A DNA stretch of 64,000 nt from VRUE01 sp963816785 (GTDB lineage Bacteria; Actinomycetota; Thermoleophilia; Solirubrobacterales; 70-9): the NCBI GenBank assembly GCA_963816785.1, contig CAWFLL010000004.1:1488001-1552000 (forward strand), written 5' to 3'. A program made the translations under genes and the position numbers. Positions 43,392 to 55,194 of this stretch are shown piece by piece. Below the pieces are notes generated by a model. It was not told where the DNA came from. It saw nothing but the letters and a program-made list of their open reading frames with translations, and ran no database searches. Position 1 is the stretch's first letter; each line of letters opens with the position of its first letter.

Positions 43392-44881
43392 GCGACGTTC
43401 TCGCGGGGGCGATGCTGCTCGTCGTCGCCGCCGCCTCGGCGGCGGCGATCCTGCTCCCGGCGGGCCGCCCGCGCGCCGCGGCGATGCTGCTCGCCGTCGT
43501 CGCCTTCCCGCTGCTGATCCTCGCGGACCAATGGAACTCCCCGCAGATCTCGGACCTGCGGGACGACCCGGCCCGCCTCGCAGCCCTGGTCGCGGCGGCG
43601 ATCGGGGCAAGCGTCGCGCTGGCCGCCGCGTTCCGCCGCTGGCCGATCGCGCTTCCACTGGCGATCGTCGCCGCCCTCCCCTTCCGGATTCCATTGCACG
43701 CCGGTGGCGACACCGCAAACTTGCTGGTCCCTCTCTACCTCGTGATCGCGGGCGGAGTGCTGTCGACAGGACTGAGGGATCTCGGCGCAACCGCAGCGGC
43801 TTCTCCGGCGGGTGATGTGGACCCCGCCGGCCGAGCCGCCCTCTGGCTCCCGCGAGTTCTCGCAGCGGTCGTCGTCCTTTACGCCCTGCAGGCCCTCTAC
43901 TCGCCGGACTTCTCGAAGAGCTTGCAGAACGTCTGCTTCTTCTTCGTCCCCTTCTCCCTCGTATATGCCCTTCTGCGCGACATCCGCTGGGATCGGCAGC
44001 TGCTGACGGCGGTCCTCTGGGTCATCGCCTTGGAGGCTGTCGCATTCGTCCTCGTCGGAACCGTCGAGTACGTGACGGAAAACCTGTTCTGGAACGACCA
44101 GGTGATCCGCTCGAACGAGTTCCACACCTATTTCAGGGTGAACTCGGTCTTCTGGGACCCGAACATCTACGGCAGGTACCTCGCGCTGGCGATCGTGGTT
44201 GCGACGGCGGCGCTGCTCTGGGCGAGGGAGCGGCGCAGCCTGGCGTTGTTGACGATCCTGATCGCAGTGCTCTGGGCGGGCCTGGTCCCGACCTTCTCGC
44301 AGTCGAGCTTCGCCGCGCTGCTGGTCGGCCTGGCTGTCCTCGCCGCGCTGCGGTGGAGTCTCCGCTGGAGCCTCATCGCGGTCGGCGCCGCAGCGGTCCT
44401 CGGCGTGGTGGCGGTGATCTTCATCGGCGGCTCCTCGTCGCTCAACCCGTCCCGGATCAACGTCGACACCGGCGGCCGCGCCAACCTCGTCTCCGGTGGC
44501 GCCGACCTCTTTGCCCAGCGGCCGATCTGGGGGTACGGCGCCGGCTCCTTCCCGGCCGCCTACCGCGAACACATCGCGACGAGAAAGGCCCCCGTCTCCG
44601 TCTCCCACACCGAGCCGGTCACCGTCGCCGCCGAGCAGGGCGTCATCGGCCTGGCTGCTTACGCGGCCCTCCTCGTCTGTGCGCTCTGGACGATGGCAGC
44701 TGGCCTGCCGGTCTCTCGGGCATCCACGACAGGACCTGCGCGCCAGGCCGTCCTGGCAACTTTCGTGGCGCTGCTGGTGCACACGATGGCCTACGCCGGG
44801 TTCTTCGAGGACCCGATCACCTGGGTGCTGCTCGCAGTCGGCGCCTCGCTCGCGGGCGCCGCGGTCCGCGACGCTACGTAG
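43388..44881 (+). CDS. O-antigen ligase/polymerase family protein
   Basis: A 497-residue protein with about twelve membrane helices and a large outer loop. The ligase signature is in NSVFWDPNIYGRYLALA, FSQSSFAALLVGL and the loop GGRANLVSGGADLFAQRPIWGYGAGSF followed by HTEPVTVAAEQGVIGLAAY, as in Wzy_C/WaaL proteins. It would join or polymerise lipid-linked glycans on the outer membrane face. TTG start, coupled to the previous gene. Confidence 0.85.
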   Translation: MSDVLAGAMLLVVAAASAAAILLPAGRPRAAAMLLAVVAFPLLILADQWNSPQISDLRDDPARLAALVAAAIGASVALAAAFRRWPIALPLAIVAALPFRIPLHAGGDTANLLVPLYLVIAGGVLSTGLRDLGATAAASPAGDVDPAGRAALWLPRVLAAVVVLYALQALYSPDFSKSLQNVCFFFVPFSLVYALLRDIRWDRQLLTAVLWVIALEAVAFVLVGTVEYVTENLFWNDQVIRSNEFHTYFRVNSVFWDPNIYGRYLALAIVVATAALLWARERRSLALLTILIAVLWAGLVPTFSQSSFAALLVGLAVLAALRWSLRWSLIAVGAAAVLGVVAVIFIGGSSSLNPSRINVDTGGRANLVSGGADLFAQRPIWGYGAGSFPAAYREHIATRKAPVSVSHTEPVTVAAEQGVIGLAAYAALLVCALWTMAAGLPVSRASTTGPARQAVLATFVALLVHTMAYAGFFEDPITWVLLAVGASLAGAAVRDAT

Positions 44882-44890
44882 TCTCCCCCC

Positions 44891-46433
44891 GTGTCGGGCT
44901 ACCTCCGCCGCCTCGCGACGACCGGCGCCGCCTACACCGCGGCCAGCATCCTCTCGAAGCTGATCGCGGTCGCGCTGCTGCCGCTCTACACGCGCTACCT
45001 GACCCCGGCGGACTACGGCGCCGCCGAGGTCCTCTTCGCCGCGGTGGTGGCAGCCAGCATCGTGATCCGCTTCGGCGTGATCGAGGCGGTGCTCCGCTTC
45101 TACTACAAGGCCGGGGAGGACCCGCATCAGGTCGTCGCCACCTCTTTCGCCGCGCTGTTCTGGTTCGCGACGGTCGCGGCCCTGATCGCGCTTCCGTTCG
45201 CCGGGCCGATCTCCGAAGCGCTGCTCGACCGCCCCGCTCCCGACCTGGCGCGGATCGCGATCGGCGGGCTCTGGGTGCTGACCCTGCACGAGTACCTCCT
45301 CACCCTGTTCCGGCTCGAGGAGCGCGCCAGGGCCTTCTTCACCGTGACGATCGCCAACGTCCTTGCGGCGATCGGGCTGACGGTGGTCCTGGTCGTCGCC
45401 GAGGACGAGGGCGCCCGCGGCCTCCTCCTCGGCAGCTATCTGAGCGGCGCCGCATTCGTGCTCGGCCTGATCGTCGTCCACCGCCGCAGCCTCTCGCTCT
45501 GGATCGACCGGGTCCTGCTGCGGCGCATGCTGCGCTTCGGCCTGCCGACGATGCCGGCCGAGCTCTCGCTGTACGGGCTCAACTTCGTCGACCGGATCAT
45601 CATCGTCCGCACCGTCGGGCTCGCCGAGGCCGGCCTCTACTCACTCGCGATCAAGTTCGCCCAGGCCGTCAACGTGCTGGTCCGCGGCTTCCAGCTGGCC
45701 TGGCCGCCCCTCGCCTACTCGATCCGCGACGACGACGAGGCCCGCCGCGCATACGCCGCCGTCGTCACCTGGTTCCTCGCCGGCTGCGCGTTCGTCGTCG
45801 TGGGCGATGTGGCTCTTCGCGCGCTGGATCGTGCGGGCACTGGCCGCGCCCGAGTTCTTCGCCTCATATGAAGCGGTCGGCCTGATCTCGACCGCCGTCA
45901 CCCTCTATGCGCTCTACATGGTGCTGCTCGTGATTCTCGGCCGGACAGGCCGCACCGAGTTCAACTTCCCGGCGACCGGGGCCGCGCTGGCGGTCAACGT
46001 GATCCTCAACCTGATCCTCGTTCCGCCGCTGGAGATCGTCGGGCGGGCATCGCCCTCGTCGCCTCCTACCTGGTGGTGGTCGCGCTGATGTACGGGTTCA
46101 CCCAGCGCCTCTTCCCGGTCCCCTACGAATGGGGGCGGCTCGCCCGCGCTGGTCTTCGTCTCGACCGTCCTGGTCGCGCTCGGCGAGCTGCTGCTGCCGA
46201 CCGATGGCGCGGTCGGCCTGCTCGGCCGGATCGTCGTCTGGCTCGCCTACCCGGCGACGCTGCTCGCCGCCGGCTTCTTCACCGACGAGGAGCGCCGTTG
46301 GCTCGGCCGGCTCCGCCACCCGGTCGAGCTGATGCGCAGCCTGACCGCCGCCAGCAGGGAGCCGCCGGCGGTCGACGGCACGATCCCCGAGGCCTACGAG
46401 GTCGCCCGGATGGACGAAGACTCGCAAGCCTGA
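44891..46433 (+). pseudogene. Polysaccharide flippase (MATE/Wzx-like), three frameshifts
   Basis: The N-terminal 326 residues start at GTG 44891 and show the Wzx/oligosaccharide-flippase pattern (TAASILSKLIAVALLPLYTRYLTPADYG, LNFVDRIIIVRTVGLAEAGLY). The sequence continues after a shift at about 45800 (MWLFARWIVRALAAPEFF...), again at about 46040 (ALVASYLVVVALMYGFTQ) and again at about 46140, ending EVARMDEDSQA at TGA 46431. Restored length is about 513 residues with 12-14 helices. No stop-codon substitutions are needed, only indels, so this may be an assembly artefact rather than a dead gene. Confidence 0.75.
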
Positions 46434-46511
46434 ACAGCGCCATCCGGCGTCCTCGGTCGCTCGCGTGCGGAGCACGCCACGCTCCCTGCGTCCTGGGCCT
46501 GCACTGTTCAG
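46430..46511. terminator. Nested inverted repeats between convergent flippase and GT2 genes
   Basis: CTGAACAG (46430-46437) and CTGTTCAG (46504-46511) form outer arms over the two gene ends. Inside is a perfect GCGTGC-GGA-GCACGC hairpin (46463-46477). There is no T tract. It probably serves as a shared transcription end. Confidence 0.4.
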
Positions 46512-47425
46512 CCCTCCGAGGCCAGGTCCCTGAGGCTGCGGCCGCTGTTGGGGAACAGCGCCTGGCGCGCGTGGGCCCAGTAGATGCGGGCGGGACGGCC
46601 GGGCAGGAAGGTCGCCGCCAGGGCGCGGACCGCGTATGACCACGAGGTGAGGACGCGGACCGCGAGGGCTGCGCCCCGGGAGCCGTGCTTGTGCATGTAG
46701 AGATCGCGGTTGCGGTGGAATTCGACGATGCGGGGGAGGCCGGCGGCGAGGTCGGTCGAGAGCTGGTCGTGGTGGACCGCCTCGGCGGCGGGGACGTACA
46801 GGGTGTGCCAACCGGCGGTGGCCAGCCGTCTGCAGAAGTCGCACTCGTCGTAGTAGACGAAGAAGTCGGGGTCGAGGTACCCGACCGCCGCCGCCGCCTC
46901 GCGGCGCACCAACAGCGCGCTCGACTGCGCCCAGTCGACCTCGCGCGAGCCGGTCCCGGTGCTCTGCACGGTCAGGCGGCGATGCAGGAAGAGCGCGCCG
47001 ATCGCGGCCGTCCCCACTCCCGGGAAGCGCCAGGCGCAGGGGACCGGGCGGCCGTCGGGGTCGAGCAGCTGCGCCCCCGCCGCCCCTGCGTCCGGGTCGG
47101 CCTCGAGCGCCTCGACCAGGGCCGCCGCAGCCCCCGGCCGCAGCTCGGAGTCCTCGTTCAGCAGCAGGCAGTACTCGCCGCTGGCCTCGCGCATCAGGGT
47201 CGAGTCGTTCTCCCCCTTGCCGGTTCTGTGCTCGAGCGCGATCAGCCTGATCTCTCCGCCGCGAGCCCGCACCGCGTCGGCCGAGCCGTCCTCGGACGCG
47301 TTGTCGAGGACGAGGATCTCCCGCTCGAGGCCGTCGGGATGAGTGCGCTCGATCGCTTCGAGGCACGCGAGCAGGAGCTCACGCCCGTTTGTGTTGACCA
47401 CGCAGTAGGAGAGCGTTGGCGCCAC
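46508..47425 (-). CDS. Glycosyltransferase family 2 protein (rhamnosyltransferase-like)
   Basis: A 305-residue GT-A enzyme starting at GTG 47425. Nucleotide-sugar-binding parts are SYCVVNTNGRELLLACL, LVLDNASEDGSAD, and the metal-binding region LLLNEDSELRPG; later SSALLVRREAAAAVGYLDPDFFVYYDECDFCRRL is typical of WbbL-like transferases that add rhamnose or similar sugars. A C-terminal amphipathic stretch (RALAATFLPGRPARIYW) may touch the membrane. The acceptor is unknown. Confidence 0.88.
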   Translation of the reverse strand: MAPTLSYCVVNTNGRELLLACLEAIERTHPDGLEREILVLDNASEDGSADAVRARGGEIRLIALEHRTGKGENDSTLMREASGEYCLLLNEDSELRPGAAAALVEALEADPDAGAAGAQLLDPDGRPVPCAWRFPGVGTAAIGALFLHRRLTVQSTGTGSREVDWAQSSALLVRREAAAAVGYLDPDFFVYYDECDFCRRLATAGWHTLYVPAAEAVHHDQLSTDLAAGLPRIVEFHRNRDLYMHKHGSRGAALAVRVLTSWSYAVRALAATFLPGRPARIYWAHARQALFPNSGRSLRDLASEG

Positions 47426-47515
47426 GCGGTGACGATAACTATTGCTTTGAGGCGGGGCGCCGGCCTTCGATCCCCCTCCTTGCTATCGATTCGGCGCCGA
47501 GTGGCTGGGTCTGCC

Positions 47516-48821
47516 TCAGGCGCCCTCGCCACCGCCGGTTGCGACCGCGTAGGCCTCCTCGCCGCCGAGAAACGGGGTCAGCGTGACGTAGACGGCCCAT
47601 GGCACCAGCTCCGCCAGGCGCTCGGGCCCTTTCGTTTTGACGTGCTCGTAGAAGAGCGCGTAGAGCGCCCCGCCGATCGCCTCGGCGGTGATCGGCGGGA
47701 TCTCGGGGACGAGCTCATAGCCCGGCGTCCAGCAGCGCCTCCATCTGTTCGGTCACCTTCTCGCGCTGCTCGAGCGCCCGTTTGCCCGCCGCGTACATCT
47801 CGACCGCCCCCAGCCGCGCGTACTCGGGCTCCTGCACGCCGTAGAGGAACATCGACTCCTGCGTGGCCCTGGACCGCCTCGGGCCAGTCCTTGGCGATCC
47901 GGAAGGCCGGCAGCGCCGCCGCCAGCATCTGCAGCGAGCCGACGTCGAGGGCCGCCACGACCGCGTCCTCCTTGCTCTCGAAGAGCTCGTAGAAGGCCCG
48001 GTAGGAGGTCCCGGCCCGCTCGATGATGTCGGCGATCGTCGTCTCCGGATAGCCCTTCTCGGCGACGACGGCCGCCAGGCCCCGCAGCAGCCGCTCCGAC
48101 GGATTCGACGCGGCCTGCCGCTCCTCGAAGGGCAGCGGGCGCAGCACGCGCCGCCGCGGCCCGCGCAGCGGCCCCGGAGGAGGGGGGTAGAGCAGGAGCC
48201 AATCCCAGAGCTGCGGCGCCAGCTCCACCAGCTGCTCGGGCTCGCCGCGGTAGAGGCGCTTGTGCATCACCTTCTGCACCCCGCCGATCAGCGCCCGCAC
48301 CATCTCCGAGGGCATCCCCTCGCGCCCCATCGCATCAAGGATCGGCGTCGCCAGCGCCTCGAGGGAGTCGGTCACGCGGTCGAGCAGCGCGACCGCCTCG
48401 CGCCCGCCCGCGTAGACCTCGACGATGCACATCGTCGCCGCCGCCGGCTGCGCAGCGATCCTCTTGATCAGTCCTTCGAACGCGTTCTTCGTGAGTTGCG
48501 GGTCGCTCGGCGGCTCTCCCTCCGGCAAGAGCGTCTTCGATGCGGTTTCCAGCGCCGGCCCGACGAGCGCCTCGATCGCCGCCAGGAAGCACGCCTGTTT
48601 GTCGCTGAAATGCTTGTAGAAGGCGCTGCGCGAGACTCCAGAGAGCTCGACCAGGTCGACGATCGTCGTCGCCTCATAGCCCTTTTCGGCGACGTTCGCC
48701 ACCATCGCCCCGTAGAGGCGTTCGCGGTGATTCTGCTCCGCTTCGGCGGCAGTCGTGCCCCGCCCCGGGGGCAGCGTCTTCTCGCCGCAGCCGCCTCGAG
48801 TCTCCCCACGGTGTCTGCCAT
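47516..48821 (-). CDS. Double-HTH TetR-family regulator, frameshifted
   Basis: Two complete TetR DNA-binding domains lie in one chain: GYEATTIVDLVELSGVSRSAFYKHF near the N-terminus and GYPETTIADIIERAGTSYRAFYELF about 190 residues later, each followed by a helical effector region. The second half changes frame at about 47865 (then ESMFLYGVQEPEYARLGAVEMYAAG) and about 47723 (then YELVPEIPPITAEAIGGALYALF), ending at TGA 47516. The start is uncertain: ATG 48821 (MADTVGRLEAA) needs one more shift to reach the RLPPGR-like entry; the longer in-frame start is GTG 48909. It may control the secreted-protein operon that begins 350 bases away. Confidence 0.72.
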
Positions 48822-49169
48822 CATCCGGAGCGGCACCATATCCAGACCTCTGGGTCCCTCCGATGGGCCGAAATTCAGGGGTTCTAGACGGTAATTTCCC
48901 GACTATCACTAGCCTCCCTTACGGTAAAGCATCGTGGGGAAATATCCCAATAGTCATGCGGATTTTCCCAGCAACGCTTGACATCTGGGTTGGACTATGT
49001 TCTAGTTATTCCCGGCTTCCGGGAAGCGAGTCGTCTACACGGGGAACGGAAGTCCGCAGCGAAGCTGCGGAGGAGAAAGGCATTGGCCCGGCAGGGCTTG
49101 CGAGCTATCGTGAGCTCCGGGGGGGACCACATCCGGGGGGACCGCAGGAAAGTGGAGAGGGAGAGGAAC
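48822..49169. other. Divergent intergenic region between tetR and the secreted-protein operon
   Basis: No gene is seen here. It is AT-richer than its surroundings and has similar strings ATTTCCCGACTATCA (48894-48908) and ATATCCCAATAGTCA (about 48942-48956) that may be operator half sites, the promoter at 48978-49006, and two leader hairpins, CCCGG-CTT-CCGGG (about 49011-49023) and CCGCAGC-GAA-GCTGCGG (49054-49070). Confidence 0.45.
48978..49006 (+). promoter_or_regulatory. Sigma-70-type promoter of the secreted-protein operon
   Basis: A perfect -35 TTGACA (48978-48983), a 17-base spacer and TCTAGT (49001-49006, four of six matches to TATAAT). It lies about 165 bases upstream of the first gene at 49170, which leaves a leader containing two strong hairpins. 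Confidence 0.65.
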
Positions 49170-49709
49170 GTGAGACGCGAGTCGAAGGCACCAGCCTCCG
49201 GCACCGCCGTGACCGCCTACCGCAGGGCGGGCAGTTCCGCCTTGCCGGCGGGCTTGGGCCTCGCACTCCTCGCCCTTCTCGGCGCCCGCCTGCTCTCCCT
49301 CCCCTCCCAAGCCCTCGCGGCCAGGAAGTACCAGGCCGTCGCTCAGTTCCCCCCCAACTATCCCGACAACCACCACGTCTACGTCGCCGATAGCGGCCGC
49401 GGATCGGTCTACGACTTCAGCTCGGTTACGGACAAGACCCCGGAACGCTGGAACGGCACGACGACCTCGCAGGGCTCATTTGGAGAAGGGGTCGCCGTCG
49501 CCGCCGACAGCAGCACCGGCGATGTCTTCGTTGCCGACAGCTCGCATGCCGTGATCGACAAGTTCGACGAAAGCGGCACCCTGATGGTTCCGACAGCTCA
49601 CCCCCGCTGCCCGGCATCCTCGGCCCAGGCCATCCGCGATGTCGCGGGTGACCTGGCTCCCGAGGACTCTCCGCGCACCGCTTGGCGTCCCGAGGTCGTC
49701 AGAGGGTGA
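49170..49709 (+). CDS. Small secreted NHL-repeat protein
   Basis: A 179-residue protein starting at GTG 49170 after a purine-rich GGAGAGGGAGAGGAAC site. It has a signal peptide (ALPAGLGLALLALLGARLLSLP, ending at ALAA) and two NHL-type propeller blades (HHVYVADSGRGSVYDF, GDVFVADSSHAVIDKFDESG). The C-terminal 45 residues look unlike the family, so it may be truncated or frameshifted relative to the long type-A proteins, whose N-termini it resembles. Its stop overlaps the next start (GTGA). Confidence 0.6.
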   Translation: MRRESKAPASGTAVTAYRRAGSSALPAGLGLALLALLGARLLSLPSQALAARKYQAVAQFPPNYPDNHHVYVADSGRGSVYDFSSVTDKTPERWNGTTTSQGSFGEGVAVAADSSTGDVFVADSSHAVIDKFDESGTLMVPTAHPRCPASSAQAIRDVAGDLAPEDSPRTAWRPEVVRG

Positions 49710-52700
49710 AGCGCGAGTTCGGCATAGCGGCGACGCTGGCGGTCGCGCTGATACTTGCCCTCTCTCCCGCCGCGGACGCGGAGCTCGGGATTACCAGCTA
49801 CTTCAAATTCACCGGCTCTGAAGAAACCGAAGGGCTCTCACCCCTAAACGGAGTGTTCGTCAATCACAATGGAATCGGCGGCGCCTCCGCCGGGGACGTC
49901 TACGCTCGAGGCGGCCGGTGGTCGTCCTCGGGAGCGTTCACCGAACTGGCGCCGGGTGGCTTCGTCAACCAGGCCACCGGCGAAACCTTCTCGATCGGCG
50001 GCGAAGAAGTGGTCGTGTCTACCGCGCCCGGCGACTTCGTGCGCTCGTTTGGCTACGACGTGGTCGACACCGGGCCCGACGACAGCCCCGTCGATGAGGA
50101 ACAGCGACTCACGATCACCGCCTCCGGGGGGGACTACACCCTGAGCTGCTGCACGATCAACGGCGTCAGTCCGACGACGAAAGATCTCCCCTACAACGCC
50201 ACCGCCCAGGAAGTGGAGGACGCCCTCGGTGAACTGGCCGTCATCGATCCGGTTGGCGGCACCGTCACGGTCACCGGCGGTCCCAGTGGCCCTGGCGATC
50301 TCGGCCCTTACGTCTACGCCCTCGTCTACGGCGGGACGCTCACCGGCGACGACTTCACCGTGTGGAATGTCGATATAGGCCATCTCACCGGGAACACCGT
50401 CACCGGCAGGGTCGAGACGCTTGTCGACGGAGGCGGGCTTGAGGTGTGCGATGCGGCCAACGGGGACGTCTGCCATACCAATGAATGGAACTTCGGGGGC
50501 AGGGACACGAGCCCGTCGCCGGTGCAAGGCGCATTCACCGGCTCGGCCTCGCTCAGCCTTGCGCCGACCACGGCGCCGAACGCCGGCAACGTGCTGGTTG
50601 CCGACTCCATCTATCAGCGGGTCAACGAATTCACTCCGACCGGCGCCTTCATCCGGGCCTTCGGCTGGGACGTCAACGCCCACGGCACCAACAACAGCAG
50701 CGTCAACGAGCAACAGCAACTCACGATCAATGCCACTGGTGGGAAGTTCTCACTTTCGTTCCCCGACATCCCGAATTTCGGTGGCGGCTTCACCCCCGGG
50801 CCGATCACCGGCGCCATCGGAACGGGCGAGGTAACCAACGAATCCAACACGATCGTCAAGGTCGACACGACCAACGGCGAATTCGAAATCGGGCAGAACA
50901 TAATCGGCTTCGGGATACCGACCGGCACCACGATCATCGGGGTCGGTCCCAACACGCTGACACTCTCGGCAAACGCGACTTCAGGCGCGAACACCTCCCG
51001 AACGCTGACCGCCCACGACATCCCCTACAACGCTACGGCGGCAGAAGTCGATGCCGCCCTCGAGTCGCTGCCATCGATCGGCGGCATCGGCGGCACGGTG
51101 GAAGTCACCGGCCCTCCCGGTGGCCCCTACACGATCACCTTCACCGGCAACGTCGGCGGCGATGAACAGGTCGCCTTCGGCACGACGAACGAAGCGCTCA
51201 CGGGTGGAGCGCAAACCACCACCGTCACCACCGTCGCCAACGGCGGCGCCTTCGAGACCTGCGTCGATGCCCAGGGGGACGTTTGCAAGATCGGAGTGAA
51301 AGGAAAAGCAGGGGTAGGAGGCTCCAAGCTCGGGCAGTTCACGGGTAACTCCGGTGCCCTCACGGGCGTCGCCGAGGACTCCACCGGTGCGATCTATGTT
51401 GTCAACGGTCCCCGTCCGGGATTTGGTGTGGACACCAACATGCGGGTGCAGAAGTTCACCCCCAGCGGCTCCGGATTCACGCCGTCCGTCTGCTGCTCCC
51501 CCGAGAAACAGAGCGTCACGGTCAGCGCAGCCGCGGGGCAGTTCCGGCTCGGCTACGTCAAGAACGACGGGACCAAAGGAACCGGGACCCTGACAAACAA
51601 CTCGACGCTCGTCGGGAACGTCAACACCACCGAAGGTGCATTCGTCGTGGGGCAGCCGATCCGCTCTTCGGGTCAGATCATTCCCTCCGGCACGACCATC
51701 GTCGCGGTCGGGGCAAATACCCTCACCCTTTCCCAACCCGCCCAACAAGTCGAACCTCCGCCGCTTCCGCTGTTCTCGAACAGCGTCACCGATACCGTCG
51801 ATCTGCCCTACAACGCTCCCGCCAACGACTCGATCGCGGGCACCCCGGGAGTCATCGACAGCGTCGAGGAGGCGCTGAACGACCTCGCTCCGATCAAAGC
51901 TGAAGGCGGCTTCGTCACCGTCACCGGCGGCCCGGGCAACCCGTCCGGCTCGTCGCCCTACTCGGTCACGTTCAACGGCCCGCCGCTGGTCGGCTCGAAC
52001 CAGTCCTTGATGCTCGGCAAGAACGGCACCACTCCCCTGAGCGGCGGTAGCGGCGGCGGCGCCGACCAGGCCGTTGCCATGCCCGTCCAGGACGGCGCGC
52101 CAGCTGGTTCGAGTCAGTTCGATGCTCCGGTCGAGGTCGCGATCGACAACGCCGATCACATCTACATCTCGCGGTTCTTCCCGCCCGGCGCCGCCACCTG
52201 TCCAGACGGCTCGAGTTCAAATCTTGAAATTCGCCTTCAGCGGTTCGGGACCGACGGGACCCTCGAAGGCACGAGCGCCCCCTGTTACCGGATCCCCCCC
52301 GGAGGATTCAACGGGGACTATGGGGATCTGAGCGTCGATCCTGTCAGTGGCGAGCCTTACCTCGCTGTCAGCGAATGCTGCGCATCCATCCCCATTTTCG
52401 GCAGCGGCGCCCTTGCTTTCATCTTCGGTGAGCTGGGCGCTGCGCCGACTCTAGCGCTCAATCCCCCGTCGAACATCGCGGCCACCGGGGTCACGATCTC
52501 GGGGGAAATCGACGCGAACGGCCCGGAGAGCGCCGCCGGGCACCCGAATCCCACCGTCACGACGTACCAGGTTCAGTACCGGCTTAACGGTGAAACGGAA
52601 TGGGCCACATATGCGCCGCCCACGTCAGTCGGCTTTGAAGACGACCCGGTTCCGTTCAGCGTAGGCGTCAGCGGCCTCACTCCGAAAACCACCTACGACT

Positions 52701-55194
52701 TCCGCCTGATCCTGACGAAGACGGGAAGGCCGACCGTGACCGGGCCGGTGCAGACCGCAACCACAGCCGCGGCACCGCCCTCGGTCGAAAACCTCCGCTC
52801 CAGCAACGTGACCGCCACCTCGGCTGACCTTCACGTCCGGATCAACGCCAGGGGCACGCCGACCACCTACCACTTCGAGTACGGCACGACCACCGACCTC
52901 GAACTCGCGACTCCCGAGACCCCGATCGGCGAATCGCAACTACCGGTCGACGTCAGCGACCACCTCGACGGCCTCGACCCGACCGTCTACTACTTCCGCG
53001 TCGTCGCGACCAACAGCCTCGGTACGACGACGAGCCCCGACCAGACCTTCAACTTCTACCCCGAGCCGTGCCCGAACGAAGCCGTGCGCCAGCAGACTGG
53101 GGCCGCTCGCCTCCCCGACTGCCGGGCCTACGAGCTCGTCTCCCCTGCGGACGCCGGTGCTGCGAGCCTGTTCGCCGGTGGGCCAAATTCCCCCTACGCG
53201 AAATCGCCCTCCCGCCTCTCGTTCTTCGGCCTGCTCGGGACGATTCCGGGAACCGGCAACCCGCCCAACTTCCTCGGCGACCACTATGTGGCCACCCGCA
53301 CGAGCACCGGTTGGAAGACCGCCTACGTCGGGATTCCCGCAGATCAGTACACGCAGGTTGGCGGACCTCCCAACCGCGGTTTCCTCAACAATCCGACGCC
53401 CTCTGACAAAACCCTGAGTCGCTTCCTGGACTGGCAGAAAGGCTCATTCGGGTTCGGGAATGAAATTGGTTCGATGGCTCCCTTCATGTGGGATGCCGAC
53501 GGCAACAGCCTCGGGCGTCTTCCCTCCAATGTCGCTGGCGTTCCGGGTGGCCTCGAGGACATTTCCGAAGGAGGCTTCATCGGCGACCTCGAGCCTTCGT
53601 TCGACTTCAGCCACTACTTCTTCTCCTCCGCCAACGTCGTCTTCGCCCCCGGCGGGCTGACGAGCGGCAACGGCTCGGTCTACGACAACGACCTCTCGAC
53701 CGGCTCGGTGACGATTGCATCCAAACTGTCGAACGGCAATCCCATTCCGCCCGAGCCGGGGATGTCTCCGACGATTACTTCACGATTCCGGGCGCGTCCA
53801 CCGACGGGTCGCACGTCCTCATCGGCGCAACCGCCACCGGCGTGTGCGGAGATCCGACCTGTCATCCGGCGCCGGACATCTGCGGGGGTGGTGAAGGCCT
53901 CGCCATGTGTCCGGACGGCCTTCCCGTTCACCTCTATATGCGAGTGGGCGGTGCCGTCACCTACGACGTGTCGCGTCGGCAACAGTCGTCGACTACCAAG
54001 GGATGACCGAAGACGGCTCCGCCGTGTACTTCACGACCGCGAAAAAAATAACGCCCGACGACCACGACACGAGCATCGACCTCTATCGCTGGAGCGAGGC
54101 GGACGGACTCGGTCACGCGGATCTCGGCGGGAAGCGGCGGGGGAGTCGGTGACACCGACGGGTGCAGCCCGGCCTGGACCTCGAATTGCAACGTCGAGGT
54201 GGTCGCCGCAACGAGCCAAGAATCCTTCGCGGGAGCGTTCTCGAAATCGAGCGACAACTCGATCGCCGCCGACGCCGGTGACGTCTACTTCTACTCGCCA
54301 GAGCAGTTCGTCGGCGGAGAAGGAGTTCCCGGGCCGTCGCAACCTCTACGTCAACCGCGACGGCGCGATGCAGCACGTGGCGACACTCGACGCTGACAAG
54401 CCCCTCACCCGAATTCAGGTCTCGCCTGACGGCGAGCACGCAGCATTCATCACCGCCACCCAGCTGACCACCTACGACAACACCGCTGAAGACGGAAACT
54501 GCGCGCCCGAAGAATTCGGCTTTCCGGTCCGACCCCGGTGCCTGGAGATGTACACCTACGACGCCGCCTGCGGATCAGGTGAACTGCGTCTCCTGCATCC
54601 CCAGCGGTGACGCGCCAGCGAGCGACGTCGTCGGCAGTCAGAACGGAATCTTCATGTCCGACGATGGCCGCGCCTTCTTCTCCACCCGCGACGCGGCGGT
54701 ACCGGATGACACGAACGGGATCACGGACGTCTACGAGTTCGTCTCACGGCCGGCCGCAGCTGATCTCCTCCGGAACCGGTGAGACAGACAAAGCGATCAT
54801 CGGGGAAGCCGGGCTCGTGGGCGTCAGCGTCGACGGCGTCGACGTCTACTTCGGGACTTTCCAGAAGCTGGTCGAGGGAGACCGCAACGGGCAGGCCCTG
54901 CGGTTCTATGACGCCCGCACCAGCGGGGGCTTCGTGCTCCCGGCTGTGGTTGCACCGTGCGAAGCCGCGGACGAGTGCAGAGGCACGGGCAGCTCCGTTC
55001 CCACCCCACCCACGGTCGCAAGCTCCGCTGTCCTGGGCGCCGGAGGGAACGCTCCGCCGGCCGCCAAGAAGAAGCACCGCTGCTCCAAGCGCCGCGCCTC
55101 GAAGCACCGCTGCGGGAAGAAGGAGCACAAGAAGCAGAAATCACGGAGCGCAAAGCGCTCGCATGCAGACAGCACACAGGGGGGCGGGCGATGA
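49706..55194 (+). pseudogene. Giant secreted type-A protein A1 (propeller, FN3, basic tail), frameshifted
   Basis: About 1,830 residues if restored. GTG 49706, signal peptide (IAATLAVALILALSPAADA). Modules of NHL-like blades (AGNVLVADSIYQRVNEF) alternate with a repeated domain that contains YNATAQEVEDALGEL and GGTVTVTGGPSG (three copies), then two FN3-like domains (LTPKTTYDFRLI, YHFEYGTTTDLEL), the motif RQQTGAARLPDCRAYELVSP, a PD40-like propeller (TEDGSAVYF, SPDGEHAAF, SDDGRAFFST) and a Cys/Lys/Arg tail. The first 4 kb is intact. Single-base shifts occur near 53760, 53974, 54110, 54330, 54572 and 54750. Its stop overlaps B1 (ATGA). No LPXTG motif is seen. Confidence 0.72.

Noticed and set aside
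43265..45481. Minus-strand open frame of 738 codons over the O-antigen ligase and flippase
   Set aside because: Highly charged low-complexity translation with no domain; both plus-strand genes are recognisable.
49844..50719. Long antisense open frame (291 codons) within A1
   Set aside because: It has no signal or family pattern, and the sense strand has clear repeated domains; high-GC sequence gives long shadow frames.
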